In this document: positions 39,752-47,034 of the stretch, piece by piece
Layout of the letters: every line of letters begins with the position of its first letter
How positions within the stretch are numbered: the first letter of the stretch is position 1
Assembly (NCBI GenBank): GCA_964584165.1
Contig: CAZOYW010000007.1
Span: forward strand, 47,673-111,672
DNA from: CAZKCI01 sp964584165
Lineage (GTDB): Bacteria > Auribacterota > Erginobacteria > Erginobacterales > CAZKCI01
DNA: 64,000 nucleotides
Direction of reading: 5' to 3'
Made by a program: the position numbers and the translations under genes
Notes under the pieces: model-generated
Databases searched by the model: none
What the model was told of the DNA's origin: nothing
The model's input: the letters and a program-made list of their open reading frames with translations, nothing else

Positions 39752-42325
39752 ATGCAAAAATGTCGTTGCTTTACCGGTCTGATCGCGCTCGCCGCCCTTG
39801 TCCTCGCCGGAAAGGCGGAAGCGACCGCCTGGCAGACCCAGAACCCCATCCCCACCGCCAACAACTTCAACGACGTTTACTGCCTCCCGGGCGCCCACGT
39901 CGTCGCGGTGGGGAACGCCGGGGCAATCTTCCTCTACGAGCCGGGGGAGGCCGCCTGGCACTATCTGACCTGCCCGCCGGAGGCGAACTACAACGGCGTC
40001 TGGGGCGACACTCCGAATAACATCTACGCGGCCGGGCGCGGCCAGGGCGAATACAGCGACGGGGCGATCTACCACTACGACGGCTCCTCCTGGTCCCAGG
40101 TCCATTTCGTCCAATACAACCAGATCTACGACATCTGGGGCGCCGACGGCGCCTCGGTCTACGCCGTGGGCGACGGGGGGACCGTCCTCCGCTACAACGG
40201 GTCGTCCTGGTCGGCCATGGACATCGGCACCGCCCAGACCATGCGCGGGGTCTGGGGGCTGGCCGCGAACGACGTCTACGTCGCCGGGAGCGCCAAGGTC
40301 CTCCACTACAACGGATCGAGCTGGTCCGAGATGACCAGCGACTCCTCCGGCGGCTTCCAAGACATCTGGTGCGACGCCGCAAACAACATCTACGCGGTCA
40401 AGGACACCGGGAAGATCTTCCACTACAACGGTTCCACCTGGTCGGTGGCGACCGCGGTCACCAGCGGAGGGTCGAGCGTCTCCCTCTCCGCCGTCTGGGG
40501 CGCGGGCGGAGAGGTCTACGCGACCGGGAGCGGCAATCCGGTGGTAGTCTTCCGCTATGCCTCCGGCTCCTGGGAAGCGATGGAGAGCGGTACCGCCAAG
40601 CCCCTCAACGGGGTGCACGGACTGAACACGGGCGACGTCTACGCCGTCGGAGAAGACGGCAGCGTCGTCCACTACGCCGGCTCCTCCTGGTCCTCCCTCC
40701 CGAGATGGAACGACAGCAATTTCTACGGCGTCTGGGGCTCCTCGCCCACCGACGTCTTCGCCGTGGGCTGGCGGGCGAGCGGGGCGGGCGGCGTCGTCCT
40801 CCACTATGACGGAACCGACTGGTCGGAGATGACCATCCCACCCTACGGGACCTTCAACCAGCTCGAAGGGGTCTGGGGATCATCCTCCTCCCAGGTCTTC
40901 GCTCTCGGCAACAAGATCTACCTCTACAACGGCTCCGGCTGGACCGAGCAGACCGAGATCACGCCCGCCCAGGTCTACGCGGCCTGGGGGTCTTCCCCCA
41001 CCAACGTCTTCGCGGTCGGCTACGTCGCGTCCTACGAGGGGGGAGTCTTCCGCTACGACGGAGCGAACTGGACCGTCTCGACCGTCATCCCCTACACCCT
41101 GCGCGACGTCTGGGGATCTTCGGGCACCGACGTCTACGCCTGCGGAGACCATAACCAGATCATCCGCTTCGACGGGAACCAGTGGACGGTGCTCACCGAC
41201 GGCGACGCCGCGACCGGCTGGTCCGGGATCTGGTCGGGAGGGAGCGGTTCCTTCTACGCGGTCGGCTCCAACCTGAACAACGACGACCTCCTCCTCCACT
41301 ACGACGGGGGGGTCTGGACGCTGAAAAGCGACTTCCACTTCGCCAACTTCAGCCGGATCTGGGGCTCCTCGGACTCCGACCTCTTCGCCGTCTCCACACC
41401 GATCGGGACGAGCGACAAGGTCTGGGGGCGGATCCACCACTACGACGGCCGTTCCTGGGCCGAGTCGCCGACCTACTGGGAGAACGGCTTCAACAGCGTC
41501 TGGGGATCGTCCGGGACCGACGTCTTCGTCGTCGGCGACGGGGGGTCCATCCTCCACTACGGGGGCGGCCGGCTCGTCGCCGAGAAGCCGAATTGGATCT
41601 ACGACTACGACGGCGACGGCACCTCGGACATCGCCATCTTCCGGGGGACGAACGGGATGTGGTCGATCCGGAACCTCACCCGGGTCTACCTGGGGAACTC
41701 GACCGACGAACTCGTCCCCGCCGATTACGACGGCGACGGGACGACCGACCCCGCGATCTTCCGGGAATCCGCCGGCCTCTGGTCGGTCCGCTCCCTCTCC
41801 CGCTTCTACCTGGGGGCCACCGACGACCGCCCCGTCCCCGGCGACTACGACGGCGACGGGACAGCGGAGGCGGGGATCTTCCGCCCCACGGCGTCGCTCT
41901 GGTCGATCCGGAACGTCACCCGGGTCTATCTCGGCGGATCGGACGACGTCCCCGTCCCCGGCTGGTACGACGAGGACGGCGCCAAGGACATCGCCGTCTT
42001 CCGGGGAGAGAACGGTATGTGGTCGGTGCGAAACCTGACCCGGTTCTACTTCGGGAACTCGACCGACGATCTCGTCCCTGGCGACTACAACGGCGCCGGT
42101 TTCTGGGAGGCGGGGATCTTCCGCCCCTCCTCGTCGATGTGGTCGATCCGGAATGTCACCCGGGTCTATCTCGGGGGCGCGGGCGACTGGGCCCTGCCCG
42201 CCGACTACGACGGCGACGGCGCCGACGACGCCGGGATCTTCCGCGATTCCTCGGGCCTCTGGTCCGTCCGCGACGTTACGCGGGTCTTCTTCGGCTCCAG
42301 CGCCGACCTGCCGGCGACGAGGTAG
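39752..42325 (+). CDS. secreted WGSS-type propeller protein with six FG-GAP-like repeats
   Basis: An 857-residue exported protein. Signal peptide 1-26. Residues about 27-610 are some fourteen units of about 42 residues with the pattern 'V(W/Y)G....D(V/I)(F/Y)AVG..G...(H/R)Y(D/N)G(S/T).WS.M', as in VWGSSPTDVFAVGW and IYHYDGSSWSQV, which should form one or two beta-propellers. Residues 615-857 are six 40-residue 'DYDGDGT...FR...GLWSVR..TR.Y.G' repeats; the chain ends at the last (DLPATR). AGGAAAGGAGAAG precedes the ATG. Probably a surface or extracellular protein; ligand unknown. Confidence 0.75.
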   Translation: MQKCRCFTGLIALAALVLAGKAEATAWQTQNPIPTANNFNDVYCLPGAHVVAVGNAGAIFLYEPGEAAWHYLTCPPEANYNGVWGDTPNNIYAAGRGQGEYSDGAIYHYDGSSWSQVHFVQYNQIYDIWGADGASVYAVGDGGTVLRYNGSSWSAMDIGTAQTMRGVWGLAANDVYVAGSAKVLHYNGSSWSEMTSDSSGGFQDIWCDAANNIYAVKDTGKIFHYNGSTWSVATAVTSGGSSVSLSAVWGAGGEVYATGSGNPVVVFRYASGSWEAMESGTAKPLNGVHGLNTGDVYAVGEDGSVVHYAGSSWSSLPRWNDSNFYGVWGSSPTDVFAVGWRASGAGGVVLHYDGTDWSEMTIPPYGTFNQLEGVWGSSSSQVFALGNKIYLYNGSGWTEQTEITPAQVYAAWGSSPTNVFAVGYVASYEGGVFRYDGANWTVSTVIPYTLRDVWGSSGTDVYACGDHNQIIRFDGNQWTVLTDGDAATGWSGIWSGGSGSFYAVGSNLNNDDLLLHYDGGVWTLKSDFHFANFSRIWGSSDSDLFAVSTPIGTSDKVWGRIHHYDGRSWAESPTYWENGFNSVWGSSGTDVFVVGDGGSILHYGGGRLVAEKPNWIYDYDGDGTSDIAIFRGTNGMWSIRNLTRVYLGNSTDELVPADYDGDGTTDPAIFRESAGLWSVRSLSRFYLGATDDRPVPGDYDGDGTAEAGIFRPTASLWSIRNVTRVYLGGSDDVPVPGWYDEDGAKDIAVFRGENGMWSVRNLTRFYFGNSTDDLVPGDYNGAGFWEAGIFRPSSSMWSIRNVTRVYLGGAGDWALPADYDGDGADDAGIFRDSSGLWSVRDVTRVFFGSSADLPATR

Positions 42326-42328
42326 CTG

Positions 42329-42388
42329 GTGGGAGGGGCGTCCCGCCCCGATGGCGAGCCGGGGATCGCGGCGAGACGCCGCTCCCAC
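42329..42388. repeat. GTGGGAG palindromic element
   Basis: GTGGGAG(GGGCG) ... (CGCCG)CTCCCAC arms enclosing 'GTCCCGCCCCGATGGCGAG' and 'GATCGCGGCGAGAC'. It lies between the secreted protein stop and the kinase start. Confidence 0.7.
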
Positions 42389-42406
42389 GGGGCGTGCCCA
42401 AAGTCC

Positions 42407-43546
42407 ATGAGCGCAAAACTCAAGACCCATTTCGCCCCCGCCGAACGGTCGGGAAAGGCCGAGATCGCGCGGCAGGTCCGGGACGTGAGTTCCAGCTCCC
42501 TGGTCAGCGGCCTCCTCGAGACCGCCGCCGGGCTCCTCGCCGTTCTCAACCGCCGCCGACAGATCCTGGCCCTGAACCACGCCCTCCTCGCCGCCCTCCG
42601 GGTCCGCGACCCCGAAGCCGTTCTCGGCCTGAGGCCGGGCGAAGCGATCCGCTGCGTCCACGCGCGGGACATGGCCGCCGGCTGCGGGACGGGGAAGTTC
42701 TGCGCCTCCTGCGGAGCGGCGATCGCCATCGTCTCCTCCCTGAAGAAGCGCCGGCCCGTCGACCAGAAATGCATCCTGACCGTTGCCGGAGGAGGGGAAA
42801 CCCGCGACCTCTGCTTCCGAGTAAAGGCCCATCCCTTCCGTGTCCGGAAGGAACCCTTCCTCCTCCTCTTCCTCCAGGACATCAGCGAAGAGGAGCGGCG
42901 GGCGGAGCTGGAGCGAGCCTTCTTCCACGACCTGAAAAACGTCGTCATGGGCATCCAGGGGGCTTCCCAGCTGATGGCGAAGGGGACCGGCGCGGGGATG
43001 GCGGATTGGCCGCAGCAGATCGGCCGGATGGCCTCCCGCCTCCAGGCCGAGATCGCGATCCAGCAGTCGCTCTCCCGGGGGACGCCGGGGAGATACGCGC
43101 CCCGGATCGAGGCGATCCGGGCCGGCGACCTGCTCGCCGAGCTGCGGGAGACCGTCGCCCACCATCCCGCGGCCCGCAAGAAGGTCCTGGTTGTCGGGAA
43201 GCCGCTCCCCCGGCGGCCGTTCCGGACCGACGTTTCCCTCCTCCTCCGCGTGCTCGGCAACATGCTGACCAACGCCTTCGAGGCGACCGAGGAGGGCGGC
43301 ATCGTCCGCTTCCGGGCCGAGCTGACGAAGGCCCGGGCGCGATTCAGCGTCTGGAGCCGGGGGGCCATCCCCCCGGCCATCGCGCCCCGAGTTTTCCAGC
43401 GCTACTTCAGCACCAAGGGGGGGCAAGGGCGGGGGATCGGCACCTACGCGATGAAGCTCCTCGGGGAGGAGTACCTGGGGGGGAAGGTCGATTTTACGTC
43501 GTCGCCGGCGAAGGGGACAACCTTCCGGATCACGCTCCCCGCCTGA
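42407..43546 (+). CDS. PAS-domain sensor histidine kinase
   Basis: A 379-residue soluble histidine kinase. A PAS-like domain (about 30-160: 'ETAAGLLAVLNRRRQILALNHALL') contains a Cys-rich insert ('CGTGKFCASCGAA'). The phospho-acceptor is in 'RAFFHDLKNVVMGIQGASQ'. The HATPase domain has 'LLRVLGNMLTNAFEAT' (N box), 'QGRGIGTYAMKLLGEE' (G box) and 'GTTFRITLPA'. No membrane helix, so it senses a cytoplasmic signal, perhaps redox or metal at the Cys cluster. No response regulator is adjacent (orphan). ATG chosen after the palindrome. Confidence 0.85.
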   Translation: MSAKLKTHFAPAERSGKAEIARQVRDVSSSSLVSGLLETAAGLLAVLNRRRQILALNHALLAALRVRDPEAVLGLRPGEAIRCVHARDMAAGCGTGKFCASCGAAIAIVSSLKKRRPVDQKCILTVAGGGETRDLCFRVKAHPFRVRKEPFLLLFLQDISEEERRAELERAFFHDLKNVVMGIQGASQLMAKGTGAGMADWPQQIGRMASRLQAEIAIQQSLSRGTPGRYAPRIEAIRAGDLLAELRETVAHHPAARKKVLVVGKPLPRRPFRTDVSLLLRVLGNMLTNAFEATEEGGIVRFRAELTKARARFSVWSRGAIPPAIAPRVFQRYFSTKGGQGRGIGTYAMKLLGEEYLGGKVDFTSSPAKGTTFRITLPA

Positions 43547-43558
43547 CCCGGCAAATGA

Positions 43559-43757
43559 TTTCCACGAATTTACACGAATTTTCACGAATGGGCCCGGGTT
43601 AGATCGGGGGCCAAACTACGAATTGCGCGAATTTCGCGAATTACCTTTGGGATGATCCGAGGACTGGGCTGATCGCGATTGTTGGCATGTTGGCGAGTTA
43701 TAACTCTGCTAGATTACGTTCATATTCTAATTCGCGTAATTCGCGCAATTCGTAGTT
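43559..43757. repeat. CACGAATT words, one inverted pair
   Basis: 43560-43590 has three CACGAATTT words at 10-11 nt spacing. 43617-43645 (CTACGAATTGCGCGAATTTC) and 43724-43757 (ending GCGCAATTCGTAG) form an inverted pair about 80 nt apart just upstream of the next gene. Related words lie at 36057, 39597, 45794 and 63190. Confidence 0.7.
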
Positions 43758-43764
43758 CCCATTC

Positions 43765-45264
43765 ATGAGCCAAACCAAGAAAACAATAATCCCCCGCCAG
43801 AGAATGGCGGAGCAGGAGCCGCGGAAGCGGATCGGAAACTTCCGCGAGGTCCCCTTCGGCTTTACCCCCGAGCAGGCCCGCCTCGAGTCCGCCCGCTGCC
43901 TTCAGTGCAAGAACGCCCCCTGCCGGAAGGGCTGCCCGGTCGAGGTCGATATCCCCGCCTTCATCCGCGAGATCGGGGAAGGCCGGACCGCCGAGGCCGC
44001 CCGGACCATCCTTAAGACCAACTCCCTTCCCGCCGTCTGCGGAAGGGTCTGTCCCCAGGAAGACCAGTGCGAGAAGCTCTGCCTGCTGGGAAAGGTCTCT
44101 TCCCCGGTGGCGATCGGGGCGCTGGAGCGTTTCGCGGCCGACGCTTCGGCGGGCGGCGATGTAGCGGCGCCCGATCGCAGATCGGGCCTACAGGCGGCCT
44201 CGACCGATCACGCTTGTCCGCCAGGGCCCGAAGGGCGACGGCGGAGATCGGGCCTACAGGCGACGGATGCGCGCGCAGGCCGAAAGGTCGCCGTGATCGG
44301 AGCGGGGCCGGCGGGGCTCACCGCCGCCGCCGACCTCGCCCGGCTGGGCCACCGCGTCGTCCTCTTCGAGGCGCTCCACGAGGCGGGCGGGGTGCTGGTC
44401 TACGGCATCCCCGAGTTCCGCCTCCCCAAGGAGATCGTCGCCCGGGAGGTGGAGAACGTCCGGAGGCTCGGCGTCGAACTCCGCCTCGACCAGGTGGCGG
44501 GGAGGACCGTCACCCTGGACGATCTCCGGGCGGAGGGGTTTCAGGCCTTCTTCATCGCCACCGGCGCCGGTCTGCCTTCTTTCATGTCCATCCCGGGCGA
44601 GAACCTGGTCGGCGTCTACTCCGCCAACGAATACCTCACCCGGGTCAACCTGATGAAGGCCTTCCGCTTCCCCGATTACGACACGCCCGTCGCCCGCGGG
44701 AGGCGGGTTTGCGTCGTGGGGGGCGGCAACGTGGCGATGGACTCCGCCCGCACCGCGCGGCGGCTCGGGGCGGAGTCGGTCGCGATCGTCTACCGCCGGA
44801 CCCGCGACGAGATGCCGGCCCGGAAGGACGAGATCCACCACGCCGAGGAGGAAGGGGTCGCTTTGCGCCTCCTCACCCTCCCCGTCCGCTACCTCGGAGA
44901 CGGGAAGGGGCGGCTCCAGGGGATGGAGTGCCTGAAGATGGTGCTCGGCGAGCCGGACGATTCGGGGCGGCGGCGGCCGCTCCCGGTCCGCGGCTCCGAG
45001 TTCCGGCTCGAATGCGACCTGGCGGTGGTGGCGATCGGGAACGACCCCAACCCCCTCCTGGTCCGTTCCGTCGCGGGGCTGAAGCTGGGGCGGAAGGGGA
45101 ACGTCGAGATCGATCCCGGGACCGGGCAGACCTCCCTCCCCGGGATCTTCGCCGGGGGGGACATCGCCACCGGGGCGGCGACGGTGATCGAGGCGATGGG
45201 GGCGGGGAAGCGGGCGGCGAAGGCGATCGACGCCTACCTAAAAACAGTAACCGAAGAAAAGTGA
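43765..45264 (+). CDS. NADPH-dependent glutamate-synthase-like/SudA-NfnB flavoprotein with repeat insertion
   Basis: A 499-residue protein of the GltD/NfnB/SudA family. The N-terminal Fe-S domain has 'CLQCKNAPCRKGCP' and 'CGRVCPQEDQCEKLC' (two [4Fe-4S]). The first FAD Rossmann is 'KVAVIGAGPAGLTAAADLA' (from residue 174), the NADPH Rossmann 'RVCVVGGGNVAMDSARTA', and a final FAD motif 'LPGIFAGGDIATGAATVIEA'. With the SudB/NfnA-like subunit it would transfer electrons between NAD(P)H and ferredoxin or polysulfide. Residues about 133-169, between the Fe-S and first FAD domains, are encoded by a dispersed repeat and are not part of the family. Confidence 0.9.
   Translation: MSQTKKTIIPRQRMAEQEPRKRIGNFREVPFGFTPEQARLESARCLQCKNAPCRKGCPVEVDIPAFIREIGEGRTAEAARTILKTNSLPAVCGRVCPQEDQCEKLCLLGKVSSPVAIGALERFAADASAGGDVAAPDRRSGLQAASTDHACPPGPEGRRRRSGLQATDARAGRKVAVIGAGPAGLTAAADLARLGHRVVLFEALHEAGGVLVYGIPEFRLPKEIVAREVENVRRLGVELRLDQVAGRTVTLDDLRAEGFQAFFIATGAGLPSFMSIPGENLVGVYSANEYLTRVNLMKAFRFPDYDTPVARGRRVCVVGGGNVAMDSARTARRLGAESVAIVYRRTRDEMPARKDEIHHAEEEGVALRLLTLPVRYLGDGKGRLQGMECLKMVLGEPDDSGRRRPLPVRGSEFRLECDLAVVAIGNDPNPLLVRSVAGLKLGRKGNVEIDPGTGQTSLPGIFAGGDIATGAATVIEAMGAGKRAAKAIDAYLKTVTEEK
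44161..44271 (+). repeat. in-frame copy of the 'GAAGGGCGACGGCGG' element
   Basis: Contains CCCGATCGCAGATCGGGCC, TACAGGCGGCC, then CTTGTCCGCC, GGCCCGAAGGGCGACGGCGG and AGATCGGGCCTACAGGCG. 111 bp, a multiple of three, with no stop in the gene's frame. Near-identical core to the intergenic copy at 11772-11833. Confidence 0.8.
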
Positions 45265-45298
45265 TCAGTAATCAGTTACTGATCACTGATCACTTCTT
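45262..45298. repeat. 'TGATCAGTAATCAG' words over the gene 3' end
   Basis: AAGTGATCAGTAATCAGTTA followed by CTGATCACTGATCACTT, self-complementary, covering the stop codon of the flavoprotein gene. It could act as a terminator for both convergent genes. Matches 8628-8676. Confidence 0.65.
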
Positions 45299-45304
45299 TC
45301 GCTT

Positions 45305-45751
45305 TTACTGCTTCTTCCGCCGGGGACGCGGCGGGAGAAGCTTGACCGCCGTCCCGCAGACGTAGACCTCGAAGGCCAGCGGCACGATCACGGTCACGTC
45401 GAAGGTGACCTTGAGCAGGGCGTCCGCCCCGATCCGCTCCGCTTTCTTGATCAGCTTCTTCAGGGCCTTCTCCCGGAGGTCGAAGAGAAGGTCGGCGTAG
45501 CCGTCCACGTAGCAGTCCGCCGCCGGGGCGTTCTTGTCGCAGACCTTGGGGCGCGGGGCGGGCTCGGGGATCCCGAACTCGCGGCCGGTGACGATCCGGG
45601 GCCCGAAGGAGAGGGCGTTGGAGAAGACCCTTTTGAGCGACTTGAGCAGGTCGTCGCTGACCGCCCGCGCTCCCTCCACGTTGGACTGGACGATCCCCAG
45701 GACTTCCCGGACCTTGCGGCCGGGGACGGTGTCGGTGTTGGTAACGATCAT
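45305..45751 (-). CDS. YbjQ/UPF0145-like protein
   Basis: A 148-residue protein whose N-terminus 'MIVTNTDTVPGRKVREVLGIVQ' is the hallmark of the YbjQ/UPF0145 (DUF74) family. 'ALKKLIKKAERIGADALLKV' and the beta-strand pair at the end complete the fold. Between them is an extra segment with several Cys (KVCDKNAPAADCYVDG) not usual in the family. YbjQ proteins form pentamers; their role is unclear, with heavy-metal binding suggested. ATG with GGAGGGAAGAAATG context. Confidence 0.8.
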   Translation of the reverse strand: MIVTNTDTVPGRKVREVLGIVQSNVEGARAVSDDLLKSLKRVFSNALSFGPRIVTGREFGIPEPAPRPKVCDKNAPAADCYVDGYADLLFDLREKALKKLIKKAERIGADALLKVTFDVTVIVPLAFEVYVCGTAVKLLPPRPRRKKQ

Positions 45752-45793
45752 TTCTTCCCTCCTATATCCGCCGCGACCTGACCGGCCGATTAT

Positions 45794-45910
45794 TTCCACG
45801 GATTGACACGAATTTTCACGAATAGATACTATCAGGCCCAACGCTGAATATTCGTGCAAATTCGTGTCAATTCGTGGACAGCAGTCGCCGAGCCATTCGC
45901 GGAATTCGTG
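45794..45910. repeat. inverted pair of CACGAATT-type arms
   Basis: CCACGGATTGACACGAATTTTC and its inverted counterpart (ends GTGTCAATTCGTGG) about 20 nt apart, then another word CGCGGAATTCGTGG. (Left arm starts CCACGGATTGACACG.) Lies between the YbjQ-like and nucleotidyltransferase-like genes. Confidence 0.65.
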
Positions 45911-45912
45911 GT

Positions 45913-46917
45913 TTAGAGTTTGACGACCTCGGCCAGGTCGGTGATCAGAAGCGCCCGGCGCTTCCCCCGCTGGGGGGTGGAGAGCTCGACCAGGTCGGCC
46001 TTCAGGCGGATCTTCTCCCCGCTCATCAGGTCACCCCGCATCGCCCCGTGGTAGACGATCAGCTCCATGTCCTCCAGTTTCCGCGCCCCCCGCTTCACGC
46101 CGTTGAGCTCCAGGATCGCCGGCAGGTAGTAGCCGTGCCGGTCGTCGCCGATCGTAGCCTCGACCTTCACCCCTTTCTCGACCACGGACATCTCGCAGGA
46201 GAGGATCGGGACGTCGGCCGGAGACGCGTAGCGGAAGAAGGGGCAGATCAGGGTCCCGGCGTAGTAGAAGCGGAGCGCCCAGACCTTCCCCAGCTCCCGG
46301 ACCTGGGCTTCGGGGTGCTCGCGGAGGAAGGAGCGGATCTTCCGGGCGATCCGGTCGTTCTCCTTCGGATCGTTGATGAAAACGATATCGATGTCGTCCT
46401 CCACCCGCCCGTAGCTCATGGAGCCGGTGACTCCGGTCCGGTCGGGGTCCACCTCGAGGAGGGCGCAGGTCTCCCGCACCGCCTTCTCCACCCACTCGTA
46501 CTCCCGGCGCAGGAGCTGCATCGAGCGGACGCTGTCGAAATACCCCTCGAAGCCGGAGAGAGGGAACTTGACGAAGTTCTTGGCGTAGGGGGGCTTCGCT
46601 CCCTGGAGAGCCCGGAGCTCGGGGGCGACGACGAACTGGTTCTCCACCTGGCGGTCGTAGGGGATGATGGCGAGCTCCCCGTTCACGTATTCGCGGTGGG
46701 TCCAGCTGTAGGGGCGGCCGAAGACGTCGATATGCCCTTGGGGGTGGGGATACTTGATGATCATCCCCCAGAAGGCACCGGGCGGATGGCAATAGCCCTC
46801 GGCGAAGACGAAGCTTCCCCCCTTCCGGAAGAAGTAAACGCTGTCCATCACCGGCTCCCGGACCTCCGAGATCGGGACGAGGTACTTCCCCACCACACGG
46901 TCGAACTGATCGGTCAC
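45913..46917 (-). CDS. nucleotidyltransferase-fold hypothetical protein
   Basis: A 334-residue protein. The middle has 'GVTGSMSYGRVEDDIDIVFI' (about 163-182), a GS...DDxD pattern like the minimal nucleotidyltransferase motif GSx10DxD. The N-terminal 120 residues are beta-rich with many aromatics ('EGYCHPPGAFWGMIIKYPHP'), and the C-terminal part carries 'AMRGDLMSGEKIRLKADLVEL'. I cannot name the family; a bifunctional NTase-like protein is likely. GTG start is preceded by AAAGGAGAAG. Confidence 0.55.
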   Translation of the reverse strand: MTDQFDRVVGKYLVPISEVREPVMDSVYFFRKGGSFVFAEGYCHPPGAFWGMIIKYPHPQGHIDVFGRPYSWTHREYVNGELAIIPYDRQVENQFVVAPELRALQGAKPPYAKNFVKFPLSGFEGYFDSVRSMQLLRREYEWVEKAVRETCALLEVDPDRTGVTGSMSYGRVEDDIDIVFINDPKENDRIARKIRSFLREHPEAQVRELGKVWALRFYYAGTLICPFFRYASPADVPILSCEMSVVEKGVKVEATIGDDRHGYYLPAILELNGVKRGARKLEDMELIVYHGAMRGDLMSGEKIRLKADLVELSTPQRGKRRALLITDLAEVVKL

Positions 46918-47034
46918 GGCGCTTCTCCTTTCACACCCACCGCCTCTTTATACGCCGAACGGACCGCTTTTCAAGGCGAGAGATCGATAATAATCCCTGA
47001 ATCGACGGGCCAAATATGCGATATTTGGCGGATT

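Noticed and set aside
45874..47034. N-terminal extension of the first phosphodiesterase
   Set aside because: The extension is antisense to the nucleotidyltransferase-like gene; the signal peptide begins at 47035.
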